In this document: positions 1 to 10,730 of the stretch, piece by piece
Layout of the letters: each line of letters opens with the position of its first letter
Numbering within the stretch: position 1 is the first letter of the stretch
NCBI GenBank assembly: GCA_964017185.1
Contig: OZ024884.1
Location: forward strand, 13,927,548-13,991,547
Direction of reading: 5' to 3'
DNA length: 64,000 nucleotides
Source of the DNA: Rugalucina vietnamica
Taxonomy: Eukaryota; Mollusca; Bivalvia; Lucinida; Lucinidae
The notes under the pieces: model-generated
The model's database searches: none
Told to the model about the DNA's origin: nothing
What the model saw: only the letters and a program-made list of their open reading frames with translations
Made by a program: the position numbers and the translations under genes

Positions 1-59
1 AAAAATTTGTTGAACAAAATTTCTTAATTTTGCATTATATGTTTTACATATTATTGCAG

Positions 60-589
60 CATACAACAGAAACCGAGGCAACCGAAATCGCCGGCGACCG
101 CAAGACCGTGACCGGCCAAGAAATACCGGGAACGACAGTCGCGATAATAGACAGATATATAACCAACAACAAGGCAGTGGAGGGGAGAGAGTCATATTGA
201 TAGGGAGGGGCACTAGGCCTCAGAGCGGTCAGTCCAGACCCCCGCGGGGCGGGGCTGGTAGGGGCCGAGGGTTCGGTGGACGTGGCAGGGGTAGGGGAGA
301 TAACCCAGGTGGTTACTCCGGTCCTCCACCCAACGAGGCTGGGTCCCAGTCTAAGGGAGAGAATTCTGGGTCCCGAACGACGGTGTCACAGAATTCTACG
401 ACTGAAGAAACTTCTAAGTCAGCCCCACCGAGAGGGCAACGGTCCCCCCGGCGGGGACGTGGGAGAGGGGGTGGGGCAAGGTCAGGCGGGGCGTCAGGCG
501 GTTCCGTACGCGAGCCCGAGGATAGTCAGTCAAAAACGAGTTCTAGTCAGCCTTCGGTGAACCCGGGTACTGAAGTAGGGGGACAGTAG
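60..589 (+). CDS. Last coding exon of an RGG-box RNA-binding protein (5' part outside window)
   Basis: An acceptor (TTATTGCAG, ending at 59) opens a 176-codon frame that runs to a TAG at 587-589, so the ORF is really an internal exon reading from 60 and not a gene starting at 197. The peptide begins with an Asn/Arg-rich stretch, then has two Arg/Gly blocks (RGRGFGGRGRGRG near residue 70 and RRGRGRGGGARSGG near 130), and ends in a Ser/Thr/Gln/Pro-rich disordered tail. RGG boxes bind RNA, often G-rich structures, and are arginine-methylated. The exon is distinctly GC-rich compared with the surrounding AT-rich DNA, as expected for coding sequence. The FMR1/FXR family ends in a similar disordered RGG tail, but other RGG proteins (caprin, LSM14, SERBP1 types) would also fit. 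The family is not resolved from this exon alone. That it is coding is fairly sure. Confidence 0.75.
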
Positions 590-620
590 AGCTGAACAGA
601 GAATATGATAGTAAAAATTA

Positions 621-842
621 GCCACAACATGAGAAAACTGGTCTTCGTGGCTACCCACCAAGGCAGACACAAACAGGCACGTGCAATCACAGAAGGAGGC
701 TTAAAGCTTAACAAGAAGAGATATAGTACAATCTGTGATGCGAAAACAAAGACGCTGATCAGCTGCGCATACAGTTACTGCAAAGCTGATTAGCATCTTT
801 GTTTTCACATACACAAAAACCAGCCTTTCTCTTGTCGTGGCT
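621..842. mobile_element. MITE-A copy (degenerate)
   Basis: MITE-A is the dominant repeat here: about 230-240 bp, ends TGAGCC(G/A)C...GGCTCA followed inward by GAAAACC, with a near-perfect inner hairpin (GCGAAAACAAAGGCGC ... GCGCCTTTGTTTTCGC around GATCAGCT) off-centre. It has no coding capacity, so it depends on a transposase in trans. This copy has lost the outermost bases and lies just 31 bp after the RGG-gene stop codon, hence probably within its 3' UTR. Confidence 0.8.
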
Positions 843-1972
843 TTTATAGTAAAATTTATATTTTCGTTGACTATTCATCAAAGTTTATGTTGATAAAATG
901 AATATGAAATATGCAATTCATCCCATTCAGGTGAAATGTTTGACTTTTAACTATCTCTCATTCATCGTGAAATCACATTTTTCGTTAAAGATTTCGTTAA
1001 TTTATTTTCGTCATTTATTTTCGTCACATTTTCATTAGGGTATGGGTCAGATCATCTAAAAACGTTTTATGGATAAGAAAAAAAAAAGAGATTTTCGGCT
1101 ATTACTGTTTCTTTTGATAGATTCAAATACACGTTTTAGAATTTACATGAGTTAGACTGATTTCTATTTCAAGAAGAATTGATATGTAATATATTTAGTT
1201 TGTCTTGAATTACTCATAACTCTTTATAAAAGATTTAGCAGTAAAAATCCAATGCGGAAGTTTTGTCATAAAGATTTTTTCCAGGATCGATCAGTCGCTT
1301 ACTATAAACTTGTGCCTTTGAGGTTTTCGGATGCAAAACTTTTACGAGTTGCTAAAATAGCATATAATTTTTCTAGCATTTGTTATGTTACTTGAATGAA
1401 AGCTTTGACATTGTAACGATGACTCTTCTGAAAATCTCCATGTATATGAAAATAGAAATTATGACATTTTTGCATTAATATGTTTTGTTATTCATATTTC
1501 AAGTTTGTTTGTTCTATATGCAAAGGTCAGTAAATAAATTTTGAGTCATGTGACATGAAAAAAGTACTTTGTGTATATGTGTATAAAGCACAGATAAATT
1601 GCATTGTCAGTCAATGCACTTCAGGCCGGCAATGGCTTTTGTAATGCAGTAAAAGTCGCTGAAAAGTTATGAATTTGAAATTTGAAGCTTCCTTCAGGGT
1701 TAAAAATGACAAAACACTATGTTAATTAATGCATGAACATCGAGAGTTCTAATATAATTGTAAGCTTTGCTGGCTAATTTGAGTCTGAAGTTTGTGCATG
1801 TGCAAATAATTTGGATTTTTTTCATGATACATGATTCATTTATATTTGATTCAATTGTGTTAGAAGTTCGCCAGTCAAGTGTTGACATGCAGGATTTATG
1901 TATTAAATATGCATCAAAATAGATTGTGATAAAATAACAATGAAATATCAATATATTATCTCATTTTACTTG

Positions 1973-2140
1973 TGTAAATAGATTTTTTTTTTGCAGAAGT
2001 TCACAACATTAAGAATATTGTGAACACTATTTTTTGTGAGTTTATGTAAATTGTAAATACTAGAAAATTAGTGCAGTTATATATATATATTTATCATATT
2101 TGAAAAGCTTATACAAATATATCATCATGCATTGTATATA
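1973..2140 (+). promoter_or_regulatory. Cluster of three Pumilio-response-like motifs
   Basis: TGTAAATA occurs at 1973-1980 and 2052-2059, and TGTATATA at 2133-2140. All fit the PUF-protein consensus UGUANAUA. They matter only if this DNA is in the 3' UTR of the upstream gene. In AT-rich DNA some matches are expected by chance. Confidence 0.25.
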
Positions 2141-2741
2141 TAAACATATAGTCCCGATGTAGATTAGCAGTGGGCGGGATAAATTGCATATTTGATGTGA
2201 AGTAAGCATTTTGTTCATGGCATGTTAACCAGATCGGTAGCATGTACGATTTGTATTGAAGGTTTGGTCATGATAATATTTCTAAAGCCATTCTCTCGCT
2301 TCTTCTGATTCAAGATTGAAGAAGAGCATTTGTCAGTTATTGCTGTGAATGAAATGTGCACAAAGTACTGGTAATCTGCTGCTGGGATGCTTGCCCAAGA
2401 ATACTGGTTAGATAAGTGACTGTCCCAATATGACCATAGATATTGATAAAGGATGTAAAGCCAACTTTAATGAGCTCCAAGGCATACAATTCACATACAA
2501 TTAAATGCAAAATTATTGTCAAATATGCAGTTTATTTTGCTCTACTTAGAGAGTATCTCGTATTATGCATTTTGTGTGTAAATGACTGCATAAGAAATGC
2601 AAACAATTGCTGTGTTCATCGACATATTTTATGATTGTGAAAATTCAGACTGCTTTGAATTGACATTTCAAATGACATACCAAAATATTCTTTCTGGAAG
2701 AATGATTTACAATGTTTGTCAAAAAAAACAACAACAACAAC

Positions 2742-2973
2742 TGAGCCGTGACTTGAGAAAACCAGTCTTCTGGGGTCTTACCAGGTCTAACACAAGCCAG
2801 TCTGTACAGTAACAGAAGGAAGCTAGAATCTTTAAATTTTGGGTATAAGTAGAGGAGGAATTGTACTATCCAGGTAGCGAAAACAAAGGCGCTGATCAGC
2901 TGTGCAGTTGCACAGCTGATCTGCACCTTTGTTTTCGTATTTGCAAAAATCCGGTTTTCTCATGATGCGGCTA
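2742..2973. mobile_element. MITE-A copy
   Basis: Full-length copy. The left end is GAGCCGTGACTTGAGAAAACC, preceded by a short (CAA)n run. The inner hairpin is centred near 2910, and the right end reads CATGATGCGGCT with the final CA mutated. Confidence 0.85.
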
Positions 2974-3176
2974 AATTAACAAAACACAAAACTATTATTT
3001 GAGCATGAGGCTTTTAGATAAACTCGTTCATTTTCATCAAGTCATTGTGGCAGGGTTTCATCGTTTTTATTTGCACTGTATGCAATGTTTTTCCAGTTAG
3101 GCGAATGTTCAGATTAATTTGTTGATTGTTTTGTTGAAAGTTTGATGCAGATTTACAGATAAGTGCCCTTTTCTGG

Positions 3177-3413
3177 CCCCGAGGTTATAAAACTTTTTTC
3201 ATGCTCAGCTGAGACTAAAAATTGTCCTGCTCATAAATGTTAAAATGCCAGCAATCATTGGCATTTTAGCATTTATGAGCAGGATAAAGTACAGGCTTTG
3301 GTGTTCTGAACCTAAAAATACAATTTATTTGGGATATTTCATCACTTATGAGCAGTTTAAATTTTATGCTCAGCTGTGTTGAGCATGAAAAAAGTTTTAT
3401 AACCTCTGGACCT
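3177..3413. mobile_element. MITE-C copy
   Basis: MITE-C is a palindromic element of about 240 bp whose ends read AGGTTATAAAACTTTTTTCA and its complement. Inside are inverted CTCAGCTGAG motifs and a central hairpin with arms of the type TGCTCATAAATGTTAAAATG. This copy is complete and has no coding capacity. Confidence 0.8.
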
Positions 3414-3455
3414 GTTGGATGTCTTGAATTGTTTCAAAGCCAGTCAAAGGTTGTA

Positions 3456-3836
3456 CCAAATACCATATTTGTTCTAATTAGCACACAGTGTGCTTAACTT
3501 TTCAAAATAATTGAAAGTTAAGGTAACACAATCATAAAATTAGCGCACATAGAGAATGAAAACATAACATATCCTGCTGAAATTACCATGTCAGAAATAC
3601 CAATGATGATGTCATTTAAGTTTTTAGTAGTTGCAAAATAGTCTTTTGGTCATCTAAGGTTAAGTTTTAATGTGGTAAATACGGTGTAAATGTGTAAAAT
3701 TCATAACACCAATTTGCTAGTTGATAATTGTGTGCTTGTGCACAAGATTTTCGGAAAGGAGAAGGGTGTGCGCTTATTGGAGCATGTGCGCTTATTGGAG
3801 CATGTATGCTAATTAGAACGAATATGGTAAATGCAC
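3456..3836. mobile_element. Short TIR element
   Basis: Inverted ends of about 30 bp, of the form ACCATATTTGTTCTAATTAG at 3463 and its near complement at 3806-3830, bound about 380 bp with no ORF. The right part carries a local duplication of the phrase GCGCTTATTGGAGCATG. It is a non-autonomous DNA transposon by structure. Confidence 0.65.
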
Positions 3837-4111
3837 TTACTATTCTTAATTTAGCACGGCATGAAATTTATCCTGCTTAGAAATGTTATAACATTGCTTA
3901 GCATGACATATCAATAGCTTGGTGATTTTAACATGAAATTTCTATGAGAATACAATACTTTAAGTAACGGCCATTATTTGGGGTTCTAAAATGGACACCT
4001 AACTAATTGGCGTGCCTAAATACAGTACATGTATTCAAAAATCTGTGAACTGTCTTTCCTTATATATGTACAACGATTTTGATAGGTTGTTAAGTTAATT
4101 GTTGGCCTAAA

Positions 4112-4344
4112 TATGGGCCACCGCATTAGAAAACCAACAATTTGCATAGGCGAAAACAAAGCCGCAGATCAGCTGTGCAGGAACTGCACAGCTGATCAGC
4201 GCCTTTGTTTTTGCTGCACAAATAGTACAATCCTTCTTAAATCCAAAATTTCAAGCTTCTGGCCTACTTGTGTGACTGTACAGGACGGTTTGTGTCAGAC
4301 CTGGTCGGAACCCAAATTGTTGGTTTTCTCACGCACAGGCTCAT
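4112..4344. mobile_element. MITE-A copy
   Basis: Complete copy with a CCACCGCATTAGAAAACC left end and a GCACAGGCTCA right end. The inner hairpin at about 4150-4213 is nearly perfect. Confidence 0.85.
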
Positions 4345-4564
4345 ATGAAATATGAGTGCTATATGTTTGTATAGAATCGGTTCTGTTTAATCTCTGCATA
4401 TGCAAAATTTTGCTTCCTTAGTAACACTATAAACTTATGATTTCTGGATGGCATTTTAATTTGTTAAGATATGTGAAATCATTGTTATTTTTTGTGCCAA
4501 AGTGTTAACAAAACTGTTTCAAGGTAAAAGAATATGTAAAGCTTAAAGAGAAAATAAAAGCAAA

Positions 4565-5232
4565 TGAGCCGCTTCATGAGAAAAACTAATGAGTATTCTA
4601 ACACACCTCGCCTATATAGCCAATGGTAAAAAAACGTGTTATATTGTGCAACAATTTCACTGGGCGAATAAGCGTGACGTTACTTTGCGGCTTTTGTGAC
4701 GTCAGCTATCCCACAAAGCAGCGTTAGACGGTGAAACGTCGTTTTAGCGCACAACAAACGTAATAAGTGTGTGTAAATACCAGCATTACAGTCAAATATT
4801 TGGCGGGATATCTGCAATGCAATGGCGGAAAGCTGAACGATATCGACGGTTTCAGCAACATTTATTCCGTTTATTGTGTGTTAGAATCGAAATAGATCAG
4901 CTCAAGTGCGTGAATTGTTGAGTAATAATTCACTGTTTGTCGGTCAGTTGTAAGAAGATAAATCACTCGCGCTACGCGCTCGTGATTTGATCTTCTTTAC
5001 AACTGACCTCCAAACAGTGAATTATTACTCAACAATTCACTGCTAGAGCTGATCTATTTCTTAAATGAAAAACAAAGGAGTAGCACCTTTGTTTTTGCTA
5101 CACAGATAGTACAATTCTCCTTCTTCTTAAATCCGAAATTTCAAACTTCTAGCCTCTTTCTGTTAGTGCCCAGGCTGATTTGTGTTAGACCTGGTCGGAA
5201 CTCTGAAGACACGTTTACTTGTGTTGTGGCTC
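4565..5232. mobile_element. MITE-A copy split by a younger insertion
   Basis: The left end (TGAGCCGCTTCATGAGAAAA) is at 4565. The inner part and right end (GTTGTGGCTCA) resume at about 5066 and finish at 5232. The intervening 470 bp belong to another element, so this copy was disrupted after it inserted. The left half of its inner hairpin is mostly lost. Confidence 0.75.
4594..5065. mobile_element. Palindromic insertion inside MITE-A
   Basis: The first part is bounded by inverted ATTCTAACACAC / GTGTGTTAGAAT (4594-4885) and carries TGACGT-type motifs. It is followed by a near-perfect hairpin (about 4887-5063) with arms including GAATTGTTGAGTAATAATTC and a GC-rich loop around 4968-4985. It may be one compound element or two successive insertions. 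No ORF is present. Confidence 0.65.
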
Positions 5233-5408
5233 AGATTATTTACAAATTCGATGTTTTACCTTGAAAACGTTTTTTAGATACTGTTGATTAGTAGTAGATT
5301 AGAAAAGTCAAATTTGGGATATGTTAATTGTTACACATAATATATGGACTTAAGGGTATGAATCAGAAAGTTTGTTTAATTTTCTGTTGAAATTTTTTAA
5401 TCTGGATT

Positions 5409-5639
5409 TGAGCGGCGTCATGAGAAAACCAGATTTTTGCCTATGCGAAAATGAAGGCGCAGATCAGCTGTACAGTAACTGCACAGCTGATCAGCGCCTT
5501 TGTTTTCGCTACAAGGATAGTACAATTCCTCCAATATCCAAAATCTCAAGATTCTAGCTGTCTTATGTGATTGTACAGACCAGTTAGTGTAGGACCTGGT
5601 CGGAAACCCAGAAGACCGGTTTTCTGGCGTCTCGGCTCA
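5409..5639. mobile_element. MITE-A copy
   Basis: Complete copy with TGAGCGGCGTCATGAGAAAA at the left and CGTCTCGGCTCA at the right. The inner hairpin is at about 5446-5512. Confidence 0.85.
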
Positions 5640-5724
5640 TTTGGTAGAAACGCTGATTTTCTCATGTCAGATGCAGATTAAAACATTTTTATTATGACTC
5701 TAAAACTTACACTCAGCACCCTTG

Positions 5725-5935
5725 CCCATAAGACATCACAAAAACACGCCCATACCTTACACACTAATTATTCATCCGTGAAAAACTGATAACCGAGGCG
5801 GTGCTAACGAGTACCTGCAACCTATATTTGGATCAAAAATAAGAAAAAAAATTATACCCCTCTTCAAACCAGATTTATTTTATAAAAGTGGGGCTTAATG
5901 GGGTGTACTTTTCATGGACGTTATGCTGACGAAAC
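5725..5935. mobile_element. MITE-B copy (degenerate)
   Basis: MITE-B is a 250-300 bp hairpin element. It has outer ends near CATGCCCATG, then a TACCCC(C/T)...AAACCCCACTTTTA motif, a GATC(A/C)AAAAATAAG motif, and a centre of GTACCCACAATC...GCCTCGGCGAGGC. This copy keeps the right half (ATCAAAAATAAG, TACCCC, AAGTGGGGCTTAA) and an eroded centre. Confidence 0.6.
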
Positions 5936-6109
5936 CTTTGTAATATTTATAATAAGATCCATGTACTTATTAAATGCAGGATTGATACATAGGTCTTATA
6001 TTTTTTCCTAAGCTGTAAGGGATATCTGATTTAAACTCCACTTCATTTTTAGAAGAGAATGCAAGTTGAAAGCATAAGGCTACATGTTTATTTGTGTCGG
6101 ACTAAATGA

Positions 6110-6342
6110 TCCATGTCGTGAGAAAACCGGATTTTTGTCTAGGCGAAAACAAAGCGCAGATCAGCTCCCCAGTAACTGGGAAGCTGATCAGCGCCTTTGT
6201 TTTCGCTACATAGATAGTAAAATTCCTCTACTTTCTAAATTCAAAATTTCCAGTCTCTAGTCAACTTCTGTGCTTGTACAGCTCGGTTTGTGTCAGACCT
6301 TGTCGGAATACCCGAAGACCAGTTTTTTCACGTCAAGGCTCA
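6110..6342. mobile_element. MITE-A copy
   Basis: The left terminal bases are eroded (CCATGTCGTGAGAAAACCGG) and the right end is CAAGGCTCA. In the inner hairpin the loop-side motif changed to CTCCCCAGTAACTGGGAAG, a compensatory change on both arms that keeps the pairing. Confidence 0.8.
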
Positions 6343-6722
6343 AATAATGTGATTTTAGCTGTCCAAGCTGTGCCTTGTATCAGGTTGTGAAAATTTTTCG
6401 ATGCCTAAAATACCTTTTAACTCTCCGTTAGACTTATAGACTTTCATGTAATCTTAATGCATTTTGATTTAACAAATAGTTTGAATGAAATGTGTCATTA
6501 GAAGATTATAAACAAAAACACCTGTTACATTTTGTCTGAAGAAAAATGAAATATAAATGTATGATCCTAAATTGGAAGCAGTGAAAACATTCAAAGGGAG
6601 GTGGTATTGGCCATAATGCGCAGTGTCGGGTACTGAACGCTCATCAGTGACCCTATTGTTATAGCGTGATTTCGTTGACTGTTGCCGTTTTCTTCTGACA
6701 TTCCTATAGCGAATACACTATA
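6343..6722. other. Unassigned AT-rich DNA
   Basis: No reading frame, splice-bounded exon or repeat could be recognised in this stretch. Confidence 0.5.
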
Positions 6723-6957
6723 TGAGCCGCGACGCAAGAAAACCGGTCTTTCGGGGCTTTCGAGCAGGTCCTACACAAAGCAGCCTGTAGGGTCTCAGAA
6801 AATGGCTAGAAGCTTGAAATTTTGGATTTAAGAAGAAGATAAATTGTACTCTCTGTGTGGCAAAAACAAAGGCGCTGATCAGCTGTGCAGTTACTGCACA
6901 GCTGATCTGCGCCTTTGTTGTTTAATAGGCGAAAATGGGGTTTCTCATGTGGCTCAT
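6722..6957. mobile_element. MITE-A copy
   Basis: Complete copy with the long flank on the left (GAGCCGCGACGCAAGAAAAC) and the short one on the right (CATGTGGCTCA), the opposite polarity to the copies at 4112 and 5409. Confidence 0.85.
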
Positions 6958-7855
6958 ATATGTCATAAGGTAAATTGGCACAGTCAAAGAAAAAATAAAA
7001 ATATGGACATTGTTGATATTTTTTCTCAATTTTGTTAGAAGCCGAAAAACTGACTTTGAGTATATAGTAAAGACAGGATACCGTCATGCACTGTCATAGA
7101 AGTGGAACAATGCCCAGAAGTGGTGCCATATGAAAGTTAGCCAGCTGCATACCTTTGATGAGTTAAAGAGGAGCTTCGGGGAGATTTTTCTTTCATTTCA
7201 GGGAGGTTTTTGAAAAATGTATAGAATCTAAAGGGAACTTCCTGATCGATTGCTTTGAGACTTCGAATTTTATTTGAAAAATGGTTATATTTTAAATTTT
7301 ATGGCTCCTTTCCCGTCTTATCTGATGATGAGGGAGGTATCACATGTATGCAACTGATCTATGAGTATACAAAAGAATATCTAACTTAAAAGAGTACTTA
7401 AAAGTGTTGTTTTCTGTTTAAATTAGATGCAGATTTATTTTTTTACTAGCACAAATTGGCATGCTTATTTTTGTCATGCATTAAATGTAATTATGTAATA
7501 GCTATGACAGACTGCAGTGAAAGACTCGCAGTCAAGTCTGAGTGCATCCTTTAAAAGTATTGATATCAATTTATAGCCCAAGTAAGCGGAGAATTAAGAC
7601 CCTTCTCTGAAAAGTTATGAATATATACATCATGTCAAATTCTAGAAAATGTCACAATAAATGATAAACCATCTATGCAAGGTCTATTACTGTACTGTAC
7701 TTTTAATGCCATAATATCTTAACATAAAAGTGGTCTACAGGAATAGGAAAATTTTGGACGTGCCTTCACACAATTTAGTGGGTTTGTAAAATTGGAGGCC
7801 AGTATGCACTATTTTTATAACTGCATGTATTTTGCAATCAAAGCAAGAGTACCTT
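6958..7855. other. Unassigned AT-rich DNA
   Basis: No gene or recognised repeat. A degenerate direct theme of GGGAGGT(T/A) occurs twice (near 7200 and 7330), but nothing is convincing. Confidence 0.5.
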
Positions 7856-8081
7856 AGCGGCCCCCGTGGCCGAGCGGTTAAGAGCGCTGTTTCTTAATCA
7901 TCTCACCGCTGTGTCTGATGTAGGTTCGAGCCCCGCACTGGCCACATGTGAGACAAGCCAAGTTCTGCTTGCGGGTGTGCCAGGTGTTTTTTCTCGGGGG
8001 TTCTCCCGTTTTCGCCCACCTACTGATTGGCCCGTCTCATATGAGCTGAAATAATCTTGAAGGGGACGTAAAACTGAATTT
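7856..8081 (+). mobile_element. SINE-A copy (tRNA-derived, full length)
   Basis: The head reads GTGGCCGAGCGGTTAAGAGC (an A box typical of tRNA-Ser/Leu), followed by GGTTCGAGCCC (B box), then a non-tRNA body that includes CACATGTGAGACAAGCCAAG. The tail is GAGCTGAAATAATCTTGAAG, then GGGACGTAAAACTGAA. The two internal pol III promoter boxes and the shared body identify a SINE family. It cannot be a functional tRNA because the arms between the boxes do not fold. It directly abuts the MITE-A copy at 8085. Confidence 0.85.
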
Positions 8082-8084
8082 AAA

Positions 8085-8321
8085 ATGAGCCACCGCATGG
8101 GAAAACCCACAATCTGCATATGCGAAAACAAAGACGCAGATCAGTTTCGCGGTAACTGCGAAGCTGATCAGCGCCTTTGTTTTCGCTACACGGATAGTAT
8201 ACTTCCTCTTCTTCTTAAATCCGAAATTTCAAGCTTCTAGCCTACTTCTGTGACTGTACAGCCCTGTTTGTGTCGGACCTGGTCGGAACCCAAATTGTTG
8301 GTTTTCTCAAGCACAGGCTCA
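8085..8321. mobile_element. MITE-A copy
   Basis: Complete copy with a well-kept inner hairpin in the GCGGTAACTGCG loop variant. It is inserted at the 3' end of SINE-A. Confidence 0.85.
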
Positions 8322-8727
8322 ATCATTTTAAGTTTTCAAACAAATTTCTCTGAGCAAACGGGATGCCAATCAGACTGCTTCATTAGGTTCAGGGTCTTAT
8401 TAGGGTCTTGTTTGTTTACAGTGTATCCTACTGTTATTGTATGAAGCTATGTCCCAGCATGATTGAAAAATTGTTGTCTTGGACTTTCAAGCCTCAAATC
8501 AAACACACAACATTTTTGTGGCTTAAAATCTCTAATCAAAGTTAGTAAATGTTAATGGTGTCGGAAAATTGAGGAAAATTAAGGTTTGTAAATTTACACA
8601 CCAGTCCTGTTTCCAAGAGACAACCAGTGGGAATGAGAACAAACAACACAAATGAAATCTATAACTGACAACCGACAATAGAATCATCCGTAGTGAGTTG
8701 TTCCACACTGGTACATGTATGTGTATC

Positions 8728-9174
8728 CATCAGGAAAATATGCCCATGTAATGTATACCCCCTTAAACCCCACTTTTACACAGTAAATCGGGTGTATGCA
8801 GGGGTATTCATAACTTTCTTATTTTTGATCCAAAACATACATTGTGGGCTCCCATTAGAATCGCCTCGGCGAGGCGATTCTAACGTGTACCCACAATCCA
8901 TGTTTTGAGCAAAAATAAGAAAAGTATTAAAAAAATTCTGATGAAATTTTCAATTTTTACAGCTGAAAAATATTAAAGAGTTATTTCATGGGTGTTTGGT
9001 AAATAGTCAAAACTATTGCCCCGAGGTGATGAGGATGACCATGGTGGACTATTGCCCGAGGCCAAAGGCAATAGTCCTTCATGGTCATCCTCATCACCTC
9101 AGGGCAATAGTTTTGACTATTTACCAAACACCCATGAAATAACTCCTTAATATTGCATGGGCAAGTATTCATAG
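8728..9174. mobile_element. MITE-B copy carrying a nested palindrome
   Basis: The left end is ATGCCCATGTAATG, the centre GATCCAAAACATACATTGTG then GCCTCGGCGAGGC at about 8866-8880, and the matching right side runs to about 8968. The expected right end (TATTGCATGGGCAAG) appears only at 9151-9166. A separate palindrome at 8969-9155 separates them. Confidence 0.75.
8969..9155. mobile_element. Near-perfect palindromic MITE nested in MITE-B
   Basis: The arms of about 85 bp begin GAGTTATTTCATGGGTGTTT and run through ACTATTGCCC and GATGAGGATGACCATGG to a short centre at about 9056-9068. Flanking TTAA-like bases on both sides suggest the target site. There is no coding capacity. Confidence 0.75.
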
Positions 9175-9399
9175 TTATCTTGTTTTTATTGTTCTCAGTC
9201 ACGTTGCCGTTGTATCTGGATAGCTGGTGTGATTAAGTCTGAAGTTGATATGTAAATTTAGAATGGAATCATCCTGGTATCAGTGATATATGCAAACATA
9301 CTTACAGAGAAAAATAAATGTTACTATATTAGGATCTTGCTGATATTCTTGTTCTTTCAAATTCCTTCATTTTGAAATTTCTATCTTAAAGGCCTGGAA

Positions 9400-9602
9400 G
9401 TGTGGTGGGGTAGTGGTAGAGCGTCCAGACCCAGAGTCGAGAGGTCATGGGTTCAATCACCACTGACGTCACCGTGTTGTGTCCTTAAGCAAGACACATT
9501 AACTCGCCAGAGTACTGACTAATACCCAGGAAGCGGTGTCTCCATCGGGACATAACTGAAAAATTGTTGACTGGGAAATTAAACCTCAATACAAAAAAAA
9601 AA
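9400..9602 (+). mobile_element. SINE-B copy with poly(A)-like tail
   Basis: SINE-B is a second tRNA-derived family. It has an A-box-like TAGTGGTAGAGCG, a B-box-like GGTTCAATCAC, then a body with TTGTGTCCTTAAGCAAGACA and TACCCAGGAAGC. The tail is CTGAAAAATTGTTGACTGGG plus TTAAAC. This copy ends in an A-run at 9590-9604, showing retroposition. Confidence 0.8.
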
Positions 9603-9650
9603 AAATCTCAAAGCCCTAACTGTATCACATGGAATCTTCTTGTGATGTAC

Positions 9651-9955
9651 TTGTAGACATCATGAAAACTTGCCCATGCAATAAACACGGGTGTTTTTGG
9701 CCATAAAAATTGAAAATTTCATTGGAAAAATTTTGATATTTATAAAATGTTTCCTCAAAACATTGATTGTGGGTACACGTTAGAATTGCCTCGGCAAGGC
9801 GGTTCTAATGAGTACGGTTCCTCACCGAGGCAGTTCTAATGAGTACCAACAATCTATGTTTTGTATCAAAAATAGGTACACACCTGTATACCCCAGTTTT
9901 ACCATATAAAAGTGAGATTTAAGGTGGTATACATTTCACAGACATGTTTTCCTGA
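9651..9955. mobile_element. MITE-B copy
   Basis: Complete copy with CTTGCCCATGCAAT on the left, CATGTTTTCCTGATGG on the right, and a duplicated central GCCTCGGC / CCGAGGC motif at about 9789-9830. Confidence 0.75.
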
Positions 9956-10034
9956 TGGAAAATAATGACCCATGGGTTACAGTTAAACATCACATAACAG
10001 GTACCTGAGATTTCAAAAGTAACAAACAAACAAA

Positions 10035-10165
10035 AACAGCCAAGTTCTGCATGCGGGTATGGCAGGTGGCTTTTCTCGTGGTTCACCTGTTTGTGCCCCA
10101 TCTTCTAATGGTCCCATCTGATATGAGCTGAAATAATCTTGAAAGAGACTTAAAATTGAATGAAA
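10035..10165 (+). mobile_element. SINE-A 3' fragment
   Basis: Only the body and tail are present (GCCAAGTTCTGC to GAGCTGAAATAATCTTGAAA). The tRNA-like head is missing, so it cannot be transcribed from its own promoter. Confidence 0.7.
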
Positions 10166-10179
10166 AACTATTTCCCTAA

Positions 10180-10730
10180 AGGTGGCCACCTAGTAACTAC
10201 AACTTTAATAATTATGTGGCATGCTTCAGAAACTGCATTTTTCAAAATTTCACTTTTCTAACACCGCAAGAAAAATATGACCATGTCATCTTTTTGTAAC
10301 CAAAAAGTCATAAAAAGTGCCGCAAAAAGTTTGAAAATTGGTTTACTATTAAAATAATTATGCCAAAAAATAATTTTGAATAAGCCTTGCATGAGCAAGG
10401 GAGGTAATTCAAACACCTTGAAATTGAAAATCAAGCAAATCTGAAGAATTTTAAGAGTTTGGCGCTCAGCTTTGTAAACAATACAATTTTGGTTTGTTTT
10501 GATGCATTTTAAATGAAAAATAATCTATATAGATTTTTTCTGGGAAAATAGTTACTTCCCTTGCTGACATAATAAAGTCATAACCACTATTCAAAATTAT
10601 TTTCTGGCATCAAATTTTTATTTGTGGCACTTTTTAAGACTTTTTGAATGCAAAATGGTGATATGGTCATATTTTTTTAAGGTCTTTCAGAAAAGTGACA
10701 TTTTGCTGGAAGATGGTCAGTGTATACAGA
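10180..10730. mobile_element. Large imperfect inverted repeat
   Basis: The left arm (ATATGACCATGTCATC, GTGCCGCAAAAAG, CAAGGGAGGTAA) and right arm (TTCCCTTG, TTGTGGCACTTTTT, GATATGGTCATATTTT) are mutual complements, with the centre near 10480. It is probably an old foldback or MITE, with no ORF. Confidence 0.6.

Larger units (their letters stand above)
590..2741 (+). other. Probable 3' UTR and downstream sequence of the RGG gene
   Basis: There is no coding potential. The sequence is AT-rich and directly follows the stop codon of the RGG exon. A candidate AATAAA signal lies at 1533-1538. If that site is used, the 3' UTR is about 970 bases and contains MITE-A copy 621-842. If not, it could extend past 2.1 kb and include three Pumilio-type motifs. 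The true poly(A) site cannot be decided from sequence alone. Confidence 0.45.

Noticed and set aside
4113-4355. Cysteine-rich frames containing [20 protein letters not shown] in many places
   Set aside because: These are translations of the MITE-A inner hairpin in one frame. They recur only with the MITE and in both orientations.
7860-7950. Candidate tRNA gene (GGCCGAGCGGTTAAGAGC plus GGTTCGAGCCC)
   Set aside because: The boxes are the pol III promoter of SINE-A. The intervening sequence does not form anticodon or T arms, and other SINE-A copies share the downstream body.
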